This document shows positions 1 through 5,100 of a stretch of DNA of 6,944 bases, one piece after another. This DNA comes from Bacillota bacterium. Its GTDB lineage: Bacteria; Bacillota; Limnochordia; Limnochordales; ZCTH02-B6. Each line of letters starts with the position of its first letter. Position 1 is the first letter of the stretch. The notes below the pieces were generated by a model. That model searched no databases and was not told the DNA's origin. It was given only the letters and a program-made list of their open reading frames with translations. Location: assembly GCA_017578085.1 (NCBI GenBank), contig PKQR01000117.1:1-6944 (forward strand), in the 5' to 3' direction. The translations under genes and the position numbers were made by a program.

Positions 1-214
1 TCTGGTCAACGACAATCTGCACGGAGTTGACCGCCATCTCGCCCTCCAGCGCCCACGGGCCCGTAATCGGCCCCTGCAGGCCGATCCGGATCGGCTGCTG
101 CGCGCTGGCCGGAACAACGCCCGCCAGACCTAGCGCGAAACCGAGGGCGAGCACCAGGGCAAACGCCCAGGCGCGCGCCCGCCCCTGCGTCGAGACAAAG
201 ATCCGACGATGCAA
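1..214 (-). CDS. ABC transporter substrate-binding protein, branched-chain amino acid (LivJ) type, N-terminal part
   Basis: This is the first 71 codons of an exported solute-binding protein, cut by the left window edge. It starts at a TTG (214-212) with an AGGAGG Shine-Dalgarno at 228-223, eight bases upstream; there is no ATG start, so it is easy to miss. Residues 1-17 are basic to neutral (MHRRIF...), residues about 16-34 are a hydrophobic core, and PASA at 35-38 followed by QQ is a typical signal peptidase I site. The mature protein begins PIRIGLQGPITGPWALEGE, the usual first beta strand and ligand-loop pattern of type 1 periplasmic-binding-fold receptors of the branched-chain amino acid/amide (HAAT) transporters. 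By family knowledge it would sit outside the membrane and deliver ligand to LivH/M/G/F-type partners, which would lie to the left of the window. The actual ligand cannot be told. The call is firm at family level, supported by signal peptide, SD and motif together. Confidence 0.85.
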   Translation of the reverse strand, partial: MHRRIFVSTQGRARAWAFALVLALGFALGLAGVVPASAQQPIRIGLQGPITGPWALEGEMAVNSVQIVVDQ

Positions 215-450
215 GAAGGTTCCCTCCTGCTCCCAGTATGATATTGAATATTCTCCGTTGAGACTCTTCGGCGCAGCGTATGGGGATACCTGCTCTTTTG
301 CGAGAATTCGCGCGAGGTGGGTGCACTTACCAGGCGCGTCGGGACTAGGCGCGTCGGTACCAGGCGCGTCGGCGGTGCCCCTGGAGGCCCGGAGCAAGTC
401 CGCACCGGGCCGCGATATGACCAGACGCGCGTCCGCAGCGGGCTACGAGG
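215..450. promoter_or_regulatory. Intergenic region upstream of the substrate-binding protein gene
   Basis: This stretch separates two minus-strand genes and must hold the promoter of the solute-binding protein gene. I see an AT-rich island near 237-252 in otherwise GC-rich DNA. It contains a perfect odd palindrome, ATATTGAATAT (241-251), and a minus-strand TATCAT (243-238) that could be a -10 box. No convincing -35 box lies 16-18 bases further upstream, so the promoter is not settled. Three 15-bp direct repeats lie at 329-373 (listed separately). An inverted repeat GGCCCG/CGGGCC (386-391 and 406-411) could form a hairpin just after the stop of the upstream gene at 451, but it has no T-run, so I do not call it an intrinsic terminator. 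No coding signal was found here on either strand. Confidence 0.45.
329..373. repeat. Three tandem 15-bp direct repeats
   Basis: Three contiguous units share the form AC(C/T)AGGCGCGTCGGN at 329-343, 344-358 and 359-373. The core AGGCGCGTCGG is identical in all three. A looser relative, ACCAGACGCGCGTC, lies at 420-433. The array is about 115 bases upstream of the TTG start of the solute-binding protein gene. It could be a multi-site operator for that gene or simply slippage-derived; the sequence does not decide. Confidence 0.8.
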
Positions 451-873
451 CTATGATCGGACGCGCGCCGGCACAGCGCTGGCGGTTTCACCGACGGGAA
501 CGAAACCGTCGGACGAGATCCATTGCAGGATCGATGTGGTCTGATCTCCGGTAAAAAGGGACACGACCGCTACGCCGGGCACGACGGGCAGCTGGCCGGT
601 GCCAAAGCCGTTGGTCGGCACTGAGACGGTGACTTCGATGGTGTGCCCTTCCACCTCGGCGCTCGGCAGCTCCACGGTCCGCAACTCGTCCCCGGATACC
701 TCCAGCTCCTCCATGCGGATGAGTTCCTTGGCGCCGCCGTTCAAGCGGGAAACCGTTACGCTTGAACGGTGAGGCTGGTTTTCCAGGTTGGCGAGAAACA
801 CCCGCACCGACACCACCTGGGCGGCGGGCAACTGGGCCACAGGAAACATGCCAGTGGTCAAGGTTACAGGCAC
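451..873 (-). CDS. Unrecognised 140-aa beta-rich protein, paralogue of the C-terminal domain of the upstream gene product
   Basis: I do not recognise the family. The protein is almost entirely one domain (residues about 6-127) of alternating hydrophobic residues, suggesting a beta sandwich. It has no signal peptide and no membrane segment. It is visibly homologous to residues 204-313 of the preceding gene's product. Both begin TTG(M/L)FxV (6-12 here), share a central block of V/I-rich strands with an L-P spacing, and end D(G/-)FVPV (ending at 127 here). This copy carries an extra loop of several residues near 87-96 (TNGFGTGQLP region) and a 13-residue tail. The GTG start at 873-871 is preferred because a GGAGGGGG SD lies at 890-883 and the domain begins immediately after; an in-frame ATG at 849-847 is the alternative. 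It follows the upstream gene by 83 bases without a terminator, so the two are probably one operon. A structural or surface role is inference only. Confidence 0.8.
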   Translation of the reverse strand: MPVTLTTGMFPVAQLPAAQVVSVRVFLANLENQPHRSSVTVSRLNGGAKELIRMEELEVSGDELRTVELPSAEVEGHTIEVTVSVPTNGFGTGQLPVVPGVAVVSLFTGDQTTSILQWISSDGFVPVGETASAVPARVRS

Positions 874-956
874 GGAGCGATTCCCCCTCCAAACGGCCAG
901 ACTAAGCAGCGACTAAACTGGGCGACTCCAGGCCGCACGAGACCGACATCGCGGTT

Positions 957-1898
957 CTAAACCGGCACAAAGTCCGCAGGCGACTTGTAGACACGGACGA
1001 TGATGGCCCCGTCGGCCAGGAAGTACTGGGTGACCGATGCCGTGGGCACCAAGAGATCGGACGGGAGCTCGACGTCGATCCGGACCGTTTGGCCCCCGAG
1101 CCCGTCGACGGTCACCTGCTGCACGCCCCCCGCGGGCACCGTGAGGGAACGAAAGAACACCGTCCGGAGCTCATCGTCTTCCACGCGCCGTACCCAGACG
1201 TTGGCGGTCTGCTCTTGGTCCGCGAAGCTGCTAATCAGTATGACCAGCTGGATGATGCTGTCGTCGGGCACGGCAAACAGGCCGGTGGTGCGCAGGCCCC
1301 TCACCCCCAGCTCGTCCCGGAACGGCTGGTTCCGCGGGAGACCGGGGGCTAGGTCGGCCGGCGCTGCGGCTGCTCTGAGCGGGGATTCAGCTGGGCCGGT
1401 GGATGCTTTCGTCACCTGGGCTGCAGTCTCCGTCACCTCGGCTGCAGTCTCCGTTACCTCGGCTGCAGTCTCCGTTACCCGGGTCGCACTCTCCGTCACG
1501 TCGGCTGCGGTCTCCGCCACCGGGGCTGCAGCCTCCGTCACCTGGGCTTCCACTTCGGTCACCTGGGCCGCCGCTCCGGTCACCTGGGCTGGCCCATCCG
1601 TGGCCTGGACTGCCGCATCCGCTGCCTCGGCTGGTGCACCCGTTGCCTCAGCAGAGGTTTCCGTCACCTGAGCCGCTGCCTCCGTCGCCTCGGCCATCGA
1701 CTCGGCCTCCAAGGCCGGTGACTCGCCGGTTGCGGTCGGCTGCTCCTCCTCGTCGGTTGCGTAGGGGGCCAACTCCGGCGGCAGCTCCGGCGCCGTGTCA
1801 AAAGTTGTCCGCGAGCGAGCCGTCCCCCGCCGGCGCCGGATGCGGATGATGGTACCGTCGGTGCGGGTGAGCACGAGGCGCTTCTTGATCCGGCTCAC
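957..1898 (-). CDS. Unrecognised 313-aa protein: basic head, thirteen-heptad Ala/Val/Thr stalk, C-terminal beta-rich domain
   Basis: I cannot assign a known family. The layout is modular. Residues 1-33 are strongly basic, with an RRRR run at 21-24; 34-70 are acidic and proline-containing. Residues 75-165 form thirteen uninterrupted 7-residue repeats of consensus A-A-x-V-T-E-T, and 166-195 are a linker. Residues 204-313 are a beta-rich domain shared with the next gene's product, ending FVPV at the C-terminus. There is no signal peptide or membrane span. The heptads place Ala and Val at a/d-like positions, so a weak coiled coil or extended stalk is plausible. The start is GTG (1898-1896), with GGGGAG six bases upstream. 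The gene diverges from the deacetylase gene and is followed after 83 bases by its paralogous partner. A fibrous or surface-anchored role, possibly in the spore or cell envelope, is inference from the architecture. The long antisense ORF at 1000-1671 mirrors the repeats and is not counted. Confidence 0.85.
   Translation of the reverse strand: MSRIKKRLVLTRTDGTIIRIRRRRGTARSRTTFDTAPELPPELAPYATDEEEQPTATGESPALEAESMAEATEAAAQVTETSAEATGAPAEAADAAVQATDGPAQVTGAAAQVTEVEAQVTEAAAPVAETAADVTESATRVTETAAEVTETAAEVTETAAQVTKASTGPAESPLRAAAAPADLAPGLPRNQPFRDELGVRGLRTTGLFAVPDDSIIQLVILISSFADQEQTANVWVRRVEDDELRTVFFRSLTVPAGGVQQVTVDGLGGQTVRIDVELPSDLLVPTASVTQYFLADGAIIVRVYKSPADFVPV
1404..1676 (-). repeat. In-frame 21-bp repeat array encoding thirteen heptads
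   Basis: Thirteen 21-bp units run without a register break inside the 313-aa gene (residues 75-165). Valine occupies the fourth heptad position in ten of thirteen units (residues 78, 106, 113, 120, 127, 134, 141, 148, 155, 162), with alanine in the other three; threonine follows in eleven. Units near the 3' side of the gene (plus-strand 1410-1475) are nearly identical in DNA, with the recurring plus-strand string GGCTGCAGTCTCCGT. Those to the right are more diverged, suggesting recent expansion at the linker-proximal end. Confidence 0.9.
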
Positions 1899-2084
1899 GA
1901 TTCACTCCCCTTTTCCGCCGCCGCGGCCCAAGCGACAGGATCCGCGGCCGTAACGTAGGAATCCGTTACTGGTGCGCTATGATATGCGGGCATTGGGCTA
2001 CGTGGCCCCACATCACCGCGGGCATAGCGCTGGCATAGGGGCGGGCTGCCCGCACCCGCGGGTTGTGAGGAGGCGTCCAGCGGC
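1899..2084. promoter_or_regulatory. Divergent control region between the heptad-protein gene and the deacetylase gene
   Basis: This 186-bp spacer must drive two divergent genes. Visible elements are an inverted repeat GTAACG/CGTTAC (1950-1955 and 1964-1969), a wide inverted repeat GCGCTAT/ATAGCGC (1974-1980 and 2024-2030), and a direct repeat GCGGGCAT (1986-1993 and 2018-2025) spaced 32 bp. There are four CCGCGG palindromes (1921, 1942, 2016, 2056), a tight hairpin GCGGGC-t-GCCCGC (2041-2053) and ACCCGCGGGT (2054-2063). A plus-strand TATGAT at 1978-1983 is a candidate -10 box for the deacetylase gene, with a poor -35. On the minus strand CATATCATA (1986-1978) fits the CATAnnnTA form of a sigma-K -10 element, but no well-spaced -35 AC is evident. 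The promoters are therefore only candidates. Confidence 0.45.
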
Positions 2085-3056
2085 ATGTCGTCGGTGTCAG
2101 CCGGGGAATCGAAGCGGGTTTTGATTGTCAACGCGGACGATCTCGGTCTTACGGACGGGGTCACGGAAGGCATCGTGCAGGCGTGGCGGGAAGGCGTGGT
2201 GACCTCCACGTCCGCCATGATCAACATGGAGGGGGCGGCGGAGCGGGTCGCCGCTGTGCACAGGGCGCACCCGGAACTGCCCATCGGGCTGCACGTCAAC
2301 ATCACCGCCGGGCGGCCCGTGCTGCCGCCGGAACGGGTGCCGACCCTGGTGGACCGGGAAGGCCGGTTTCACTCCATTGACACCATCCCCCTGCACCTCT
2401 TGCGCATCTCCCTCGACGAGCTCCGGGCCGAACTGCGGGCGCAGGCCGAGCGGCTCCTGGAAACCGGGGTCCGTTTCACCCACATCGACTACCACCACCA
2501 CATCGTTGTGCTCTACACGCCCTTTTACCGCATCGTGCGGGAGCTGGCCAAAGAGTTCGGGGTTCCCGTTCGCCAGCCCGTACCCGCGTCGGTGAGCGGC
2601 GTCATCCGTTTCCCGAGCGCTATGAGAAGCTCGGCGGTGAGCCAGATGATGGGCTTCGCCCTGCGTCATCCGATCCTAGCCGCCCGAATGGTGCGCCACA
2701 TGACCCCGGCCGCCGTGCGCCGCCAGGCGGAGCTGCTGAAGCGGGACGGCGTGCGGGCGCCCGACTGGTTTATCGACGGGTTTTACGGAAACGCGACGGT
2801 GGAGAACTTCGTGTTCATGCTCGAGCGGCTGCCCGAGGGCATCAGCGAGGTGGTCGTCCACCCGGGGAAAGCAGACGAAGCCCTGCGCCGCATGGGCGCA
2901 GGGTACATCGAGGAGCGCGAGGCGGAACTGAAAGTTCTCACGGACCCGCGAGTGCGGGAAGCGTGCGCGGCCTTTGGCGTCCAGCTGGCCAGCTACGAGC
3001 TACTGCGCGCTTCGCCGCGGGCGTCGCTCGCGGTGGAAACGCCCAAGCGGGAGTAG
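2085..3056 (+). CDS. ChbG/YdjC-family carbohydrate deacetylase
   Basis: A 323-aa cytosolic protein of the YdjC/ChbG family, which by established knowledge removes N-acetyl groups from mono- or disaccharide amides using a metal in a (beta/alpha)-barrel. The key motifs are present: RVLIVNADDLGLT at 11-23 with the catalytic Asp pair 18-19, GLHVN at 68-72 with His70, HIDYHHH at 133-139 supplying metal-ligand histidines, and the late EVVVHPG at 255-261 with His259. The length is slightly above the usual 240-300 aa; the extra is a short N-terminal lead and a stretch around 165-230. The ATG at 2085 has AGGAGG at 2068-2073, eleven bases upstream. It is the only plus-strand gene here and its last 64 bases overlap the convergent membrane-protein gene. 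Substrate is unknown: ChbG itself acts on chitobiose, but no chitobiose transporter or hydrolase is present in this window. Confidence 0.9.
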   Translation: MSSVSAGESKRVLIVNADDLGLTDGVTEGIVQAWREGVVTSTSAMINMEGAAERVAAVHRAHPELPIGLHVNITAGRPVLPPERVPTLVDREGRFHSIDTIPLHLLRISLDELRAELRAQAERLLETGVRFTHIDYHHHIVVLYTPFYRIVRELAKEFGVPVRQPVPASVSGVIRFPSAMRSSAVSQMMGFALRHPILAARMVRHMTPAAVRRQAELLKRDGVRAPDWFIDGFYGNATVENFVFMLERLPEGISEVVVHPGKADEALRRMGAGYIEEREAELKVLTDPRVREACAAFGVQLASYELLRASPRASLAVETPKRE

Positions 3057-3247
3057 AGCGGGCAGTGGCGCACCACGCCCTGGAAAAACACGATGCCGCC
3101 CACCGCGGCCACGAGGGCCGTTACCCACGGCGACCAGCCCAGCACGGGCGGGAGGATGACGAGCACAATCCCAAGGATAATCCGGATGACGCGGTCGACG
3201 CCGCCCACGTTCTGGACGAGACCAGCCTTGTCAGCCTTGCCAGCCAT
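2993..3247 (-). CDS. Small DUF2892 (YgaP-like transmembrane domain) protein
   Basis: An 84-aa inner-membrane protein of the DUF2892/YgaP-type family. Residues 13-23 (NVGGVDRVIRI) match the usual N-x-G-x-x-DR-x-x-R lead. Two hydrophobic spans follow, about 23-38 and 42-58, then the family's CPLY-x-x-LG motif (residues 62-69). In rhodanese fusions this domain anchors a sulfurtransferase, but here it stands alone and its function is unknown. I choose the ATG at 3247-3245 rather than the in-frame upstream start at 3322, because AAAGGAGG (3263-3256) lies eight bases before it and the upstream start falls inside the promoter. The last 15 or so residues (ASDARGEARSSS) go beyond the family's normal end and are encoded in the overlap with the deacetylase gene. 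Confidence 0.85.
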   Translation of the reverse strand: MAGKADKAGLVQNVGGVDRVIRIILGIVLVILPPVLGWSPWVTALVAAVGGIVFFQGVVRHCPLYSRLGVSTASDARGEARSSS

Positions 3248-3268
3248 TGCCGTCGCCTCCTTTGCTTC

Positions 3269-3284
3269 CCGGTTGCATAACCGG
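3269..3284 (-). promoter_or_regulatory. Inverted repeat in the 5' leader of the DUF2892 gene
   Basis: CCGGTT-gcat-AACCGG (plus-strand reading) has perfect 6-bp arms and a 4-base loop. It lies just downstream of the -10 box and a few bases into the predicted transcript, ending five bases before the Shine-Dalgarno. It may be a repressor operator or a 5' stabilising hairpin. It lacks a T-run, so it is not a terminator. Confidence 0.5.
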
Positions 3285-3293
3285 CTGAATAAT

Positions 3294-3322
3294 ATGATAG
3301 CAAAGCCCGCAGGCTTAATCAA
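3294..3322 (-). promoter_or_regulatory. Sigma-A-type promoter of the DUF2892 gene
   Basis: On the minus strand TTGATT (3322-3317) is separated by exactly 17 bases from TATCAT (3299-3294). This is four of six and five of six matches to the vegetative consensus, at the ideal spacing, in an AT-rich island upstream of the small membrane-protein gene. The predicted start point is near 3287, giving a leader of about 40 nt. The spacer contains an inverted repeat, AAGCC/GGCTT (3303-3307 and 3312-3316). Confidence 0.65.
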
Positions 3323-3393
3323 TAATTGTCGATACTCGATGAAGCCAGGTGGGCCAAGCCTCTTTGCGGCGACCGGGTGGGGGAGGCAGCCGT

Positions 3394-4992
3394 CTACTCC
3401 TCATCGCCGGGCGGGCCGAGCAAGAGCCTGGACCGGCGCCGGATGGCGCGTGCACGCTCCGCTCCCGCATCGCCCGCCGCACCGGTGCGGGTCTTCCCGG
3501 CCGGTGTGCGGGCGCCTTCGGTCCGGGTGCGGTCGGACTGCGGGCTACCGATGAGAGGCGGACGCACGCCGACCGTCGGCACCGGGAGGCGGAAGAGGGC
3601 CTTTAGCAGGCTCGGCCCGTGAAAGGGAACGAGCGGGAACAGGTAGGGAACGTTCATGGAGCGGGTGAGGGCGAGCACGAGGAACCCCGCCGCGAGCCCC
3701 GCAGCCAACCCCGGCAGCTGGAAAAGCGCCGCCAGCGCCAGCAGCACGTACCGGTACAGGCGGATGCTGTAGGCGAACTCGAGGCTCGGGACGGCGAAGT
3801 AGCCGATGGCGGCCACCGCCGTGTACAGCACGGTTTCCGGCACAAACAGGCCGACGGAGACCGCCAGGTCGCCCAGGAGGATCGCACCGACGATGCCCAA
3901 CGACGTGGCCAACGCGGTCGGCGTGTGGATGAGGGCCATGCGGATCAGGTCGACGCCCAGCTCCAGGATGAAAAACTGCAGCCACACGGGCACTGTGCTC
4001 GGTTCCCTGGGCCCGACAAACTGTAGCCACTCGGGCAGCGCGGGTTTCGAGAGATAAAGCGCCAGCCACAAGGGCGTCAGCACCGTGGCCATAAGAAACG
4101 CCGCCGCCCGCACCCAGCGCAGGTACGTGCCGATGGGGGGTGATTGGAAAAACTCCTCGGCGTGCTCGAAGAAGTGGAAGAACGTGACGGGCAGGATCAT
4201 GGCCATGGGCGTTGTGTCCACGAGCACAATGATGTGCCCCTCCAGCAGGTGCGCGATGGCCACGTCCGGCCGTTCCGTGTAGCGCACTTTGGGCAGCGGG
4301 TTCCAAGGGGACTTGACGATGATTTCCTCGAGATTCTTCACGCCCATGGGCAGGGCGTCGACACTGGCCTCCCGGATGCGCTGCTTGATCTGGTCCACAA
4401 GCCCGTGGTCGGCGAGGTCGGCGATATAGCCCACGGCCACGTCGGTGCGGGAGCGCCGGCCTACCTGGAAGATTTCAAAGCGCAGCCGGGGGTCCCGCAG
4501 GCGCCGGCGGATCATGGCGGTGTTGAAGACCAACGTCTCGGCCAGCCCTTCGTGGGACCCTCGCGTGACCTTTTCCAGGTCCGGTTCCTCGATGCTGCGG
4601 GTCGGGAACTCCCGCACGTCGAGGGCGATGGCAGTATCCTCCCCGTCGATGAACAGCACCATGGGGCCCGCCATGACCCACTCGACGGCCTTCTCGATGG
4701 TGTCCACCGTGTCCACTTCGAAGTAGGGGATGCGGCGGTCCAGGAGCTTGCGGACCACGTTGGGGACGATCTCGCCCCGCTGGGTGTCGAGGAGGCTCGA
4801 GTAGATGTCGACGGTGACCTTGTCTTTGATGAAACCGTCGACGAAGTAAAACACGGCTTTACGGCCGCCGATCTCCACCGGGCGCTCGAGGATGTCAAAG
4901 GAAATGCCGACGCCAAGGCGCGAGCGCATCTCGGCCCGGTTGACCTCGAGCTTCCGGCTGATGGGTGTTGCCGATTGCCCGTGCTGTGACAT
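3394..4992 (-). CDS. spoVAF: GerA-family spore protein, stage V sporulation protein AF (SpoVAF) type
   Basis: A 532-aa spore membrane protein of the GerA family. By established knowledge SpoVAF is made in the forespore, sits in the inner spore membrane and helps amplify the germination response. The N-terminal cytosolic region (about 1-285) carries SpoVAF-like blocks: LGVGISFDILERPVEIGGRK at 26-45, AVFYFVDGFIKD at 46-57, and EEPDLEKVTRG at 135-145. Further matches are LVFNTAMIRRRLRDPRLR (154-171) and WNPLPKVRYTERPDVA (230-245). Membrane segments follow at about 293-313, 335-355, 358-383, 386-402 and 413-443, and the conserved PYLFPLVPF (449-457) precedes the usual end. Residues about 482-532 are an additional Arg/Gly/Ala-rich basic tail, beyond the roughly 490 aa of Bacillus SpoVAF. 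The ATG at 4992 has AGGTGA ten bases upstream. No spoVA genes or gerB/gerC partners lie beside it, which argues for the SpoVAF branch over a true GerAA receptor subunit. Confidence 0.9.
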   Translation of the reverse strand: MSQHGQSATPISRKLEVNRAEMRSRLGVGISFDILERPVEIGGRKAVFYFVDGFIKDKVTVDIYSSLLDTQRGEIVPNVVRKLLDRRIPYFEVDTVDTIEKAVEWVMAGPMVLFIDGEDTAIALDVREFPTRSIEEPDLEKVTRGSHEGLAETLVFNTAMIRRRLRDPRLRFEIFQVGRRSRTDVAVGYIADLADHGLVDQIKQRIREASVDALPMGVKNLEEIIVKSPWNPLPKVRYTERPDVAIAHLLEGHIIVLVDTTPMAMILPVTFFHFFEHAEEFFQSPPIGTYLRWVRAAAFLMATVLTPLWLALYLSKPALPEWLQFVGPREPSTVPVWLQFFILELGVDLIRMALIHTPTALATSLGIVGAILLGDLAVSVGLFVPETVLYTAVAAIGYFAVPSLEFAYSIRLYRYVLLALAALFQLPGLAAGLAAGFLVLALTRSMNVPYLFPLVPFHGPSLLKALFRLPVPTVGVRPPLIGSPQSDRTRTEGARTPAGKTRTGAAGDAGAERARAIRRRSRLLLGPPGDEE

Positions 4993-5100
4993 GCGGGGCG
5001 GCTCACCTCGCGTTTTGGTGTGCGGGCAAGCCTAAGCATTCCCCGCCGGGCGGGATGTAACCGGATAGGAAGCGTGTGAGGCGGCTGCCGTGCCAGGCGG
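4993..5100 (-). promoter_or_regulatory. 108-bp gap upstream of spoVAF
   Basis: This is the largest gap in the four-gene minus-strand series, so spoVAF may have its own promoter here. A GC stem CCCGC-ccg-GCGGG (about 5041-5054) is visible. I looked for a forespore sigma-G pattern (GHATR, 17-18 bases, CATnnTA) and did not find a convincing one. The only clear signal is the SD AGGTGA at 5008-5003. Confidence 0.3.

Noticed and set aside
6..326. Minus-strand ORF of 106 aa at the left edge
   Set aside because: It is a different frame over the solute-binding protein gene, which has the SD, signal peptide and binding-fold motif; this ORF has none.
329..373. CRISPR array or origin iterons
   Set aside because: There are only three contiguous 15-bp units without spacers and no cas or replication genes; too small and of the wrong form.
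386..411. Terminator after the 140-aa gene
   Set aside because: The GGCCCG/CGGGCC arms are separated by 14 bases and no T-run follows.
1000..1671. Long plus-strand ORF (223 aa) rich in SVTSAAV repeats
   Set aside because: It is the antisense mirror of the 21-bp heptad repeats of the minus-strand gene; it has no SD and no recognisable protein features.
2097..2669. Minus-strand ORF of 190 aa
   Set aside because: It is antisense to the ChbG-family deacetylase and has low-complexity His/Gly/Arg shadow composition.
3303..3316. Intrinsic terminator of spoVAF (AAGCC/GGCTT stem)
   Set aside because: The stem is only five base pairs and is followed by just three T residues; it also lies exactly in the 17-bp spacer of a good promoter. 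It remains possible as a weak dual-use element.
2993..3322. Longer 109-aa version of the DUF2892 protein
   Set aside because: The extra 25 residues overlap the promoter and hairpin, while a strong SD fits the ATG at 3247.
4144..4989. Plus-strand ORF of 281 aa
   Set aside because: It lies wholly antisense to the clearly conserved spoVAF gene and its His/Asp-rich composition is that of a shadow frame in GC-rich DNA.
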